From Irineochytrium annulatum (Eukaryota; Chytridiomycota; Chytridiomycetes; Chytridiales; Chytridiaceae), in the NCBI GenBank assembly GCA_027600665.1, contig JADGJL010000476.1, positions 1-20,356 of the forward strand: a stretch of 20,356 bases of DNA, written 5' to 3'. Position numbers and translations under genes: made by a program. Positions 1 through 8,800 of this stretch are shown here, in pieces. The notes under the pieces are model-generated. The model was not told the origin of the DNA. It saw only the letters and a program-made list of their open reading frames with translations, and made no database searches. Position 1 is the first letter of the stretch. Each line of letters starts with the position of its first letter.

Positions 1-71
1 GGTGGGGAGGGGGTGAGCCTTAGCGCTGCGACGAGACGATGGGTGGCGGGCCCCGCTTGGATCACCGCCAT
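1..71 (-). CDS. Possible 5' end of a minus-strand gene (partial)
   Basis: An ATG on the minus strand at 71-69 has a good context (ACAAAC before it, GCG after it). It opens a frame that stays open to the window edge, about 23 residues beginning MAVIQAGPATHRLVAALRL. The stretch is Ala/Arg/Leu-rich with no acidic residue, which would suit a mitochondrial presequence, but it is too short to identify. If real, it is divergently transcribed from the mL53 gene and shares the roughly 420-bp spacer with it. A chance open frame of this length in GC-rich DNA is quite possible. Confidence 0.27.
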   Translation of the reverse strand, partial: MAVIQAGPATHRLVAALRLTPSP

Positions 72-488
72 GTTTGTGGCAGCTCTGGGCGTGATGGCGT
101 AACAGTAGTGAGGAGTGCGACAATCTCGGTTACCTATTCTTGCAGCGCGCCCTTTTAGGGAACAATTTATTACGTGCTTTGTTTGCATAGTATTCGGAGC
201 TGGGTATCAGTTATGTTGCTGTATTCTTACACAAACACCAAATTAAAGTAGCAAAATTGCTAGTGACTGCTCTTTCTTACCCCTTTTCGGCCTTCGCGGG
301 ACGCATCGATACAAAGTGTCTACGCGGCGGAGGCCAAGATATAAAGCAGTTGATCGCACTATTGCTACAACAAGATTTTACGCTTTTCTACAGCACAAAA
401 GAGTGGCGTCCAGAAAATCAATGGGAGACTGCGTTGCTCTTCCACAGCGACATGAAGGTGCGTCAAAGTCGTGCACACTCCATTTCAC
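72..488. promoter_or_regulatory. Upstream region of the mL53 gene
   Basis: About 420 bp with no convincing gene. It is more AT-rich than the flanking coding DNA between about 160 and 260, and probably holds the promoter and 5' leader of the downstream mL53 gene (and of the divergent partial frame on the left, if that is real). Open frames that cross it, such as the one from 257, run through the mL53 exon in another frame and are not supported. No specific motif could be assigned. Confidence 0.35.
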
Positions 489-968
489 ATGCTTCGGTTC
501 ATCGACAAACTCGTCGTCAGCTACGCCCCGCTGAGCAGGAGCTCGCGATCCGCGAGGTCAGTACCTCTTGCGTTCTTTCACGCCTCTTTGTTAATCCCCG
601 TGAACTTCAACTGCAGGACACTCCTGTCTCTCGCTTCAGCAGAGCCGCATTTGAGGGAGAACCCGAAGGCGAAGATCATCATCAATCAATCCGACAAGGT
701 CGAGTCACCATCCGTAGAGGCGACATACAGTAGGTTTTGCACTTTCTCGAACTGTGCTTTCTTTTACTTCGCAAGATCGTTCTGATCCCTTTGCTGTTCT
801 TTCTCTGAATTTTAACTTGCCATCTATGTTAACCAATTATTTCTTTTCCAAGGCGATAATCATGTGCTCAGGTTGGCGACGAAGACGATGTATGCCGCCG
901 AGATTGTCAAAGAGTTGAACAAGCACTCTAAGAAGCTCAAGCTCCAGGCCGACTTCGCCAACATGTAA
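489..968 (+). CDS. Mitochondrial large-subunit ribosomal protein mL53 (Mrpl44-like), 3 exons
   Basis: Exons 489-556, 617-729 and 853-968 join in frame to 98 residues, the same length I recall for yeast Mrpl44. The introns are 60 and 123 nt with GTCAGT/GCAG and GTAGGT/CAAG ends. The protein starts MLRFIDKLVVSYAPLSRSSR and ends with a KELNKHSKKLKLQADF-type helix. This matches the small thioredoxin-like L51/S25/CI-B8-related fold of fungal mL53: an N-terminal beta strand 'KxVVxYxPxSxSxRSAR', then a C-terminal 'RHSRxLxxQ' helix. It is a structural protein of the mitochondrial 54S ribosomal subunit. The start was chosen because the first strand begins only about six residues after it, as in family members; an in-frame ATG at 471 would add six residues. 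Identification rests on recalled family conservation. Confidence 0.8.
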
Positions 969-1607
969 GGTGTGCCGGTGTGCATGCCGCGGTTGTAATG
1001 GATACTTCACTTCGCTCCGCCGGGGGTGACGCCTGTGGGCGGGGTTTGAGGACTCACGTCAGCGCGTCGTTGTCGTTGTCGTTAGCTGTCCCTCCAAAAG
1101 GTTGCATGACTCCGGCATGCCAGTAGAGAAAATCGTAATCTTCATACAGTCCAAGCATCGCCGTTCCGCTGGCTTTCGGGCAGTCTGAAACGATCAGTCG
1201 CAATGAAACCCCCGCGCCCCTAATCGTCAAAGTGGGTTCTCAGGGTCATCTCACCTTCTCACCTCCACACTCTCGACAAGGCTCTCCCGACACCGTCCCG
1301 GCCTTGAAGGTACATGTCCTGCGTTATAGCGTGTGCTCGCATATCCCGGAGGCGACTGGACGGTGGCGTTGTCGTGATCCCAATCTCACCTCGATCGCAC
1401 AGAATCTCGCCAATCGCGAAAAGGACCGCCGGGCGCCGAGCGCCGTCGCCGAAACCGTCAGGAGGGACAGAGAAGGACGTGAAGGCTTGTTCACAGGTTG
1501 GGGCCCTGTTGCGAGGTTCCATCGCTGACGCGCAGGTGCAGACACGTTGATATTCGCTGCAGAACACCTCCGGAAACTACACCTAAGCTTCGGACGGGGC
1601 TGATACA
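969..1607. other. Spacer between mL53 and the SH3 membrane-protein gene
   Basis: About 640 bp holding the 3' end of the mL53 transcript and the leader of the next gene. Open frames of 78-102 codons occur on both strands between about 1230 and 1610. They overlap each other in opposite directions, match nothing I recognise, and are expected by chance in DNA this GC-rich. A short upstream exon for the SH3 protein could lie here, because CTGCAG at about 1558 would serve as an acceptor, but no signal-peptide exon could be recognised. Confidence 0.35.
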
Positions 1608-4600
1608 ATGCCGGTGTTGCCTGTGATCGGGGACGTCCGAGTGGATGGGACGGGTGGCGACAGGCCGGCCGCCGCTGGCGTTGCAGAAGAGGCGATGGAG
1701 ATAGCCTTGGTCTCCTCCGACCGGCTGAACCGACCGGAGAACGCCGTTATCCCTAACGACGCTGTGCAAATTGCCTTTGAAAAGAGAGGCATCACCTTCT
1801 CGCTCACAATGCCAATGCCGTCAGCGGCCCCTGCCACCTCACCCTCCGTCGTCGTCGTGCCCGCGATCCCGCCAGTGCCTGCCATCTCCCCTATCATAGT
1901 CGCAACGTCAACAACCATGCTTTACCCAACCCTTAACGCGACCGCAGATACCGCGGGAGGGAACACCACCTCTCCCGCGGGCTCGGGCCAAGCCACCCCC
2001 CCGGGCCTCAACTCCAACGTCCTTGGCATGGTACCGCTATGGGTCGTCCTTCTGCTCGCGGTACTCCTCGTCATCATCATCGCTGCCATGGCCGTCTTCC
2101 TCTGCGTCCTTCACCGCCGCAAGAAGAGGGAGGGCAGCAGCCAGAAGCGGAACTCGTCCATCGCGGCATGGGAGATGAGCGCGAACCAGGGCGCCGGTAG
2201 GGACGCGTTTTGGCTTAAGAGCAGGCCGCACTTGGCGGGATCTGGCCCCGCGCCGGCAAACGGTGCGGGGGAGGAGCCTTTGGCGGATGCCGTCGGTGTG
2301 GATGGGGCATCGCCGGGCCGGTTGCGCGGGTCGACCCGCACCGTGGACCATAAAAAGATCGAGTCGTGGGTCAACGACACGCGTCGAAATTCGGCTCCGA
2401 CCTCCTCCGGCCGTCAGCGCGCCACCGCAAGTGGGGCGGCTATCGCTGTCGCGGAGGATCCCGATGGAATTGCACCGGTGGTGCCTGGCGGCGGCGACGG
2501 GTTCCTTGTATCCCGTAGTTCACGAGGGACGACGGAGCGACCCAGTGTACATTGGGAGCCGGCTGCGCTCGCGGGCCGTGTGGCGGAGTACGGTGTTGAT
2601 GGGACGATGGCGGCCGCGATTGCGCCGGACGCGGAAGCGGAGGAGCGGGAAGAGGACGAAGATAATGAGCACGAGGACGATTTGTCGGGGTCGGAGGGGT
2701 CGGAGGGGTCGGAGGGGTCAGAGGAGGAGGAAGGGGATGCTTCCGACGAAGAAGACGTTGAGGAGGAGGGTGATGAATTTACGGACTCGGACGCTCCACG
2801 GCACGACGTGACGAGCGATAGTTCGTTGTCGCATGCTGACATAGCGCGGTTTTCGGGCCAAACTGCGGCGTCCAGCAATCTGACGGCTTTCCACGATGAT
2901 GACTGTGACGATGCGGATACGGAAGACGACGACGAGGGCGAAAAGCCGGAGGAGAAAACCTCGGTAGAGTTCCCGTCGCACCTCGCGCCAGACCTGGTTG
3001 CCGCCACCTTTTTCGCCGACAAGTTTGAAGGCGGGTCCCCCTCGCGCGTCCGCGCCGATATCGCGACGAAGAATCTCCCGCTTACTCCTCCGTCATCCGC
3101 ATCCTCGGACGAGGGCCGCCGTGCACCGGGTGATATTATCCGGTCGCCCTCCACTGCTATTTTGCCACGGACGTCCCCGATCCCCTCCCCGACGGCCTCC
3201 CCGCTCAAGTCTGCGCTCCGAAAGCCCACGACTACAACCGCAAACCCGATTCCGGACCCGAGGCCGACAGTCAATCGCATTCTGGACTCGACGGTCGAGT
3301 ACGACAGCCCACCTGGCATTATGGCCACCGTCGCGTCCGGCAGCTCGGGATCTGCCGCGCTGCTCCGGAGCCCACCGGTGTGGGGTAAGGACGCCGTGCC
3401 TCTGAGTGGACCAGCGCGCGCGGCGGGGGACCCGACGGCGATGCTTTCGAGCAGTCAAAGGGAGCACATCAGGCTCATGCTTCTTGCGGGCGCTGGCGGA
3501 GTCGTCGGAGACGGGCCCGGAGCCGAGCGGGAGGCGATTCGGAACTTTCTAAAAACCGTGAATATGCACGCTGACAATGTTGGTGCGAAGTCGGAGAAGA
3601 AGGCTGATAGAAAGTCCGGGAAGTCGAAGAGGAGGTCGACGGGGAACGATGTGGCGGCGAAGGTACCTGCTGGCGCGGTGGAGACGACGACGACAACGTG
3701 GGCGGCCGGGTCGTCGGGGGAGAGCGAGGTGTCGGAGGAGCTCAAAACCGACTCGCTGATATCTGCGTCGGTGGCTGAGAGCTCCGAGAGAGAATACGAG
3801 GGGAGGGTTACGGAGTCGGAGGCAAGTGGGAAGGAGAGTGAGATCAGCGAGTCGCCGTGGAGGAGGGGTCTGGACGCGAATGGTAACGCGAGCGAGCAGT
3901 CTTTGGACGCGGAGCCGGTCCTTAGCCCGCCGCCGAGATTCGCGGCGCTGTCGCCGCAGAACGCGACCGCGCTACAGGAGAGCCCTATTGCGGCGGACGC
4001 TGATGCGGTGGCGAAGGGGAAGCGGCAAGGGCCGGTGCGGGAGGATGGAGCCAGAAGCCCGCTTATGAGGCACCCAGGGTTGCTGAGACCTGTTTCGACC
4101 TCTAAGTTGCCTAAATGGCCCCCGAAGCGACCTGGCGATGATTCGGACGGTGACAGCGGGTTTGCAGCGGATAGGCGGTCGTCGGTGTCGTCGATTTTGT
4201 CATCAGTCTTATCTGTAGCTTCTTCGTCGGCCCACCCGCCCGTGGCAACCCAAGATAGGCTGTCGACGCCTTCGCGGCCTGTGTTGAGGAAGGATCCCGT
4301 CCAGGAGACGCCGCTGACGACGCTCCTTCGATCGACGAGGAAGTCGGTTCCTGAGCGCCAAAGACCTACCGTGGCGTCACTTACTGCCGTGCCGACTACC
4401 ATCCGGACCCAGCCACAGCCGGAGGCCGTGTCCGCGCCGGTGAAGCGCTTCTCAGTGCAAGAAGAAGAGGCGATCCTTGCCTCCATGATGCCCGAGACTT
4501 TGGTGGCAACCGAACCGGCTGCCGCGGAACTCTCTATCGTGGCAGCGATGGCGAAGCGGACGTTGTCGAACTCGTCCTCGTCCTCGTCTTCTTCCGGCGG

Positions 4601-5477
4601 CGCCTTCCTTCAGTCCCGCATTCTCGCATCACATTCGAGCCCACGCAGCCAGGCTGCAGCGGCGGTCGGGAAGTTGGTTGTGGCGCCTTCGACACCACAA
4701 ACAAGCACGGCATCAAACGTGGCAGCGGTCGTGGCGAAGCTTGAGGCCGACACCAGCAGTACGCAGCCCGCGAGGCGCCGCATGCAGTACTCCGCCATCG
4801 CGGCGGAGTCGAGAAGCGTATCACCGGCAGAGTCCGAGGTTGGGAAGGTGGAGAGCACAAAGATGGAGGACGCTAAGGTAGCGACCCTGCCGCTACGCCG
4901 ACCGGTCGGCCGCTCCGTCTCTGCCATGGATCTCTCCGATTCCCTCGAGTTGTCGACCGAATCTGTGAACGTGAGAACCGGCGGCGGGGGAGAGTCTGTG
5001 GTGGGCTCCGCGAACATTACGGACGAGATCGCAGCCGCTTCAGGCGCTAACGCGATCGCGACGCACCCGCGATCAGCGCACCGGCGCAAGATGAAGTCCT
5101 CGCCGTCGACGTCCGGCTCGTCGACACCGCAATTAGTCCCAGCACGGACCGTTTCTACGGGGGACTTGATGGCGATGCCCCAGTTCGAGATCCCGACCGC
5201 GAGGACGTCGAGCCAGGGCCCGACGTTAATAACGAGGAAGGGGTTCATGCCGGGATGGAGGGATGATGAGATCAGGCTCGTGGAGGGCGATTTGGTCAAG
5301 GTTGTTCGAAGGTTCGAGGATGGTTGGTGCAAGGGCTTGAACTTGAGCAAGGGTAAGGTCGTTGGCGTGTTCCCGGGATCCTGCGTGGCGCCGATGAGGG
5401 GGAGGAGGAAGGAGGAGGATGGAGAGTTGACCGTTGGGTGGCCGGCCAGGGTGGACTCTTTGGAAGATGCGAGCTAA
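1608..5477 (+). CDS. Large single-pass membrane protein with C-terminal SH3 domain
   Basis: A single uninterrupted frame of 1289 residues. Residues 1-141 are Pro/Ser/Thr/Val-rich with N-glycosylation sequons near N110 and N119. Residues about 142-167 form one strongly hydrophobic segment followed by HRRKKR, which predicts N-outside, C-inside topology. A long disordered, Ser/Pro-rich cytoplasmic region follows, with an acidic tract at about 342-396 and a poly-Ser run near 985-998. Residues about 1210-1262 are an SH3 domain: GFMP...DDEIRL, EGDLVKVV, EDGW, then GVFPGSCV. This layout recalls fungal Fus1-type polarity or cell-surface proteins, but the cytoplasmic region is much longer and orthology is not claimed. 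A TAA lies eight codons before the ATG in the same frame, so 1608 is the start unless an upstream exon exists. No signal peptide is visible. A likely role is recruiting proline-motif partners at the plasma membrane. Confidence 0.8.
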   Translation: MPVLPVIGDVRVDGTGGDRPAAAGVAEEAMEIALVSSDRLNRPENAVIPNDAVQIAFEKRGITFSLTMPMPSAAPATSPSVVVVPAIPPVPAISPIIVATSTTMLYPTLNATADTAGGNTTSPAGSGQATPPGLNSNVLGMVPLWVVLLLAVLLVIIIAAMAVFLCVLHRRKKREGSSQKRNSSIAAWEMSANQGAGRDAFWLKSRPHLAGSGPAPANGAGEEPLADAVGVDGASPGRLRGSTRTVDHKKIESWVNDTRRNSAPTSSGRQRATASGAAIAVAEDPDGIAPVVPGGGDGFLVSRSSRGTTERPSVHWEPAALAGRVAEYGVDGTMAAAIAPDAEAEEREEDEDNEHEDDLSGSEGSEGSEGSEEEEGDASDEEDVEEEGDEFTDSDAPRHDVTSDSSLSHADIARFSGQTAASSNLTAFHDDDCDDADTEDDDEGEKPEEKTSVEFPSHLAPDLVAATFFADKFEGGSPSRVRADIATKNLPLTPPSSASSDEGRRAPGDIIRSPSTAILPRTSPIPSPTASPLKSALRKPTTTTANPIPDPRPTVNRILDSTVEYDSPPGIMATVASGSSGSAALLRSPPVWGKDAVPLSGPARAAGDPTAMLSSSQREHIRLMLLAGAGGVVGDGPGAEREAIRNFLKTVNMHADNVGAKSEKKADRKSGKSKRRSTGNDVAAKVPAGAVETTTTTWAAGSSGESEVSEELKTDSLISASVAESSEREYEGRVTESEASGKESEISESPWRRGLDANGNASEQSLDAEPVLSPPPRFAALSPQNATALQESPIAADADAVAKGKRQGPVREDGARSPLMRHPGLLRPVSTSKLPKWPPKRPGDDSDGDSGFAADRRSSVSSILSSVLSVASSSAHPPVATQDRLSTPSRPVLRKDPVQETPLTTLLRSTRKSVPERQRPTVASLTAVPTTIRTQPQPEAVSAPVKRFSVQEEEAILASMMPETLVATEPAAAELSIVAAMAKRTLSNSSSSSSSSGGAFLQSRILASHSSPRSQAAAAVGKLVVAPSTPQTSTASNVAAVVAKLEADTSSTQPARRRMQYSAIAAESRSVSPAESEVGKVESTKMEDAKVATLPLRRPVGRSVSAMDLSDSLELSTESVNVRTGGGGESVVGSANITDEIAAASGANAIATHPRSAHRRKMKSSPSTSGSSTPQLVPARTVSTGDLMAMPQFEIPTARTSSQGPTLITRKGFMPGWRDDEIRLVEGDLVKVVRRFEDGWCKGLNLSKGKVVGVFPGSCVAPMRGRRKEEDGELTVGWPARVDSLEDAS
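2691..2726 (+). repeat. 9-bp coding microsatellite (Gly-Ser-Glu repeats)
   Basis: Three perfect copies of TCGGAGGGG plus a fourth diverged copy (TCAGAGGAG), in frame inside the acidic tract of the SH3 membrane protein. They encode successive Ser-Glu-Gly units. Because the unit is a multiple of three, copy-number change would alter length without shifting the frame. Confidence 0.85.
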
Positions 5478-5886
5478 AGGAGAAAGCCTGTGCGTCAAAG
5501 CCATACTTCGCAGCATCGTACACGAGTTTCTTTTCATTTACCACGTAGACAACGCATTTGCTGATTTACTTAACGCCGTTTCCTTCGAGGTTAGACATTT
5601 GCTTTCATGCCTTTTATGAGATTCGTCCTTGCCGTTCTTGCCTGCTCCCTCCCCGCTTTCAGCCTCTTGTCGGATCGTATTTCTGTGGTGTGGTGATATT
5701 CTTACTGTATCTTTTTACCTTGTTGACGCGCACATGCCGTCTGTGTCTATCTCAGTCCTCCTTACACATTTTTTTTCTTCCCTATCGACGAAAAACCGTT
5801 GCATTTTTTTTTTTAATAAAAGAGGGAACTATCTAAGCAAGCATGCGTTGTTATGTCAGGGTTGCTCTTTGTATGTCCTATATCTA
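5478..5886. other. Shared 3' region of the convergent SH3 and CFAP251 genes
   Basis: About 410 bp between two convergent stop codons, T-rich and clearly less GC-rich than the coding regions, including a run of 11 T at about 5804-5814. It is best read as the 3' untranslated region of the SH3 gene. The short open frames at 5558-5937 are low-complexity and unsupported. Confidence 0.6.
5815..5820 (+). terminator. Candidate AATAAA polyadenylation signal of the SH3 gene
   Basis: A perfect AATAAA hexamer directly after the T-run, 338 bp past the SH3 gene stop codon and about 70 bp before the convergent CFAP251 stop codon. Fungal polyadenylation signals are loose, so this is suggestive only. Confidence 0.4.
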
Positions 5887-5892
5887 TTTATT
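5887..5892 (-). terminator. Candidate AATAAA signal overlapping the CFAP251 stop codon
   Basis: On the minus strand the last codons read AGT AAA TAA ATA, so a perfect AATAAA hexamer includes the TAA stop codon. If used, the CFAP251 transcript would have a 3' UTR of only a few tens of bases. This would fit the tight convergent arrangement with the SH3 gene. Confidence 0.4.
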
Positions 5893-8800
5893 TACTCGAA
5901 GCTTCCGCGCTTCCCGCCCCTGTGCCTGGCTGCATAACGATGGGTTGGAGACCTAAGATGTTCTCAATAAATTCCGTTGCCATGAATTTATCGGGCAGTG
6001 ACGAGTAATTTGGATCTGCTATTAGCAACGCTTTGAAGGCCATTTCGAAGTCCGCTTTTGGCATCGTTTCGCCTACATCGTGTAATGGTAAGCGTGAGGT
6101 AAGGACGATACTACACACCATACTGCTGCAGCAGCGCTAGGAGACCATCTTTCGTGACCGTGTCGTTATGCTGCAGTTTTGACGGGACCGAACTGGGGTT
6201 CCTGCCAGGCTCCTGCTTCACGGCTTGCAGGAGCGACTTGAAAAGATCATTTTCAGTATAGTCGAATACTGGCCGGTGGTTCACGAAAACTGGTGAATAA
6301 CCGCACTTTAGCGAACGACAGCGATTTCCAGTGTTGCAGTCTTACGTTTAATCAAATCGTCGAAGGTTATCGCCTCCACGAGTTGGCCCTCCTCTACTTT
6401 TGAGAACTTAACCTCGTTGAGCATATCCTCGATTTCCTGACCGGATGGATAGAATCCCATCGCCTGCATAATGCTTGGAACCTCGCCGATTTCAACGGTG
6501 TCTTGAATGACTCTCGCGCCCGCAGCATCCTCTCCTTGACTGCAAACTTATCAGCCTCATTCTCGTGAAATAACCACTCCAATTGCAAAATAGACTCACG
6601 TCCGCAGCTGCGCGTAGTAGAAGTAGTCCTCCATTTCACGATAGATTGGCCCTTCAACGCCCTTCCCCGACGGCTCAAGCATATTAAGGAACGGCTCGAG
6701 CCCGCGGCCTCCGACCAATATCTGGGCTTCAAGGGCCGCCGGATACATGCTCCACATGTGAACGACGCCGTCCTCGACGCCGGCTGTGAGAAGGTACGAG
6801 CCGTCGCAAGTCGTCGTGATGTTTGATATCTACACGTACAAACGTTAACATCACGACTCCAGTTGTGAAGACCAAAAAACGAGCGGCTTACAGCGCATGG
6901 GTGAGCAATTAAGCCCATGGATCCGTGCGGGTTCCCGTCGAACGGCAGCTTAATCAATCCAACAACTTTCTCTTTGGTTGAAAACGCCGCATACTTCGGA
7001 GGTCCAGCCAACTCTGGTACGATTGTGAGATGAGTGATCTGTCCGCCGAACGTGGGACCGAGGACAGTCTTCCGGCACAGTTGGGTCGAGACATTGTGGA
7101 GCTTCATCTTAAAGTCGGTGTTGGCGGTCATTAGGAAGGCGTCGGACGGGAAGTTGGGATCCGCCACGGCGGGGTCGAGAGAAATGAGCGAGCCCTGCGT
7201 CGACGGGTTGACGGCACTGGGGGCGGTTGTGGGAGCGGGGTCGCCTTCTGATGTTACTCGAGGGCCGGAGCCATTGTTTCTCGGGTAGAGGGTCGCAGCG
7301 AGAGGGACGGGGGATTGCTCGATCTTCTTCAAAGACCTGAGCTTGATCCCGCCGGTGATTGTAGATGCTGGCAGGTCGTATTCGGCGACATGGCGGTCTT
7401 TTGACACGGAAAGTAGGCGAAGCGTTTGAGTGTCGGTCGATGTTGGGACAAAAATAAGCGCTGCTCCGAGTGTTAGGCACGCTCATTCTCACGCTGCGTA
7501 CATATGATTTCCTTGAAATGAGCTTGACACCTTCCAATCATAGCCCAGTGGATCGTCAATGTCCCGGCGGCGAGCCTATCCACCGCCTCGCCCCGGCCTT
7601 GGACCTCCTTCTTGGGCCCAACCTTGAGCTCCTTCTTAAACAACGTGACGGCAAAGCCTCCGTCGGCGAAAGCTAGATAGTTTCCGCAAGGCGAAAAGGC
7701 CGCAATCACAACCGGAGCTTTCGCGATGCTCCAGAACGAGGCGAGCTTAATCCCTTGTGGATTCCGGGGTCCATCAAACTCCTTCAGATCCGCCGCGAAC
7801 ACCACTCTGACGGTCCCATTACTAAACCCAATTGCTGCAAATCCAGGTCAGTAGCGATTATAACGCGCTGCTTCGCACCTATAAGGTTTCCATCATGAGA
7901 GTAAGCTAGCGTCTCAATCTTCAGAAGGTCAGGAGGCGCCTCCTTGTGCCCTTTCTTGTGCGCCTTCCGCTCCTTGTCGGCGGCATCGCTAGAATGCTTG
8001 GCAGCGGTGGCGGGTATTTTCCCGCTGATGGGATCGGCGAAGTTAAATTTGAGCTGCTGAAAGGGTCCCCCGTCCTCCGGCATGGGAACGAGCTCGGTGG
8101 ATTTAACGTCCTCAAACTTCCGAACAGCAAGGAGTTTCTTTAATGCAAAATCCCAGATCTGAAGAACGCCTACGTGACGTTAGCGATCCGTCGAGCAGGT
8201 CTGAAAAGGGGATGTACCGCTGTGGCCTCCGACAGCAAAGTGAGGAAGGGTGGGATGACTGCAAAGACCGTGTACTTTATCGTATTGCGCCTCCACGATG
8301 AATCGGACGGCGGGAGACTAAATTCGGAGTCAGCCTTCTTACTTCCTTGCATTCCGCTTACACCGGCATTCGAATGGATAGGTCCTGAGTTCGAATCCCG
8401 CGAAACTGTGCCGCGCTCAAAAACAGCATCGTCGTGGTTATGATGCCCATGATGCCGAGAATGCGGTGTTGCCTTTGTCATCAGAATGATTTTCGATTGC
8501 TTCGTCCCGACAATAAATTCCGGGATATCGTGGCCTTCGACTATGGCTGGATAACATATTAGCAGCAAATGGAGAGATTGGTCTTACATTCAATGCTGTC
8601 GGCATCCTGCCATTTCGAGATACCAAACGATATGGAGCTGATAGGTCCAGCTTTCAGGCGCTCAAACCATAAAATTAAGCGGAACTAAACGCTATTAAAA
8701 ATTATAGCTAATAAACGCTCTTACTTGAAGGTCGAATATTTTTACATATCCGTCGTCACCGCCGGTAATGAGATACTTTTTGTTGATCGCGACGAGGAAG

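Noticed and set aside
257..733. 158-codon frame overlapping the mL53 exons
   Set aside because: It crosses mL53 introns and exons in a different frame and encodes low-information sequence. The spliced mL53 model explains the region better.
2414..5350. Long antisense open frames of 246-343 codons (2414-3328, 3455-4486, 4610-5350) within the SH3 gene
   Set aside because: They arise because the sense codons are strongly G/C-ending, which leaves few stops on the opposite strand. Their translations are Ser-rich mirrors of the sense protein with no domain, while the sense frame has a membrane helix and an SH3 domain.
8218..8568. Apparent frameshifts in the CFAP251 WD40 region suggesting a pseudogene
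   Set aside because: Each break is resolved by removing a 41-48-nt segment with GT/AG ends, and the rejoined protein matches the family across the junctions (for example SNAGSPAVRFIVEAQY and VGGHSGVLQIWDF).
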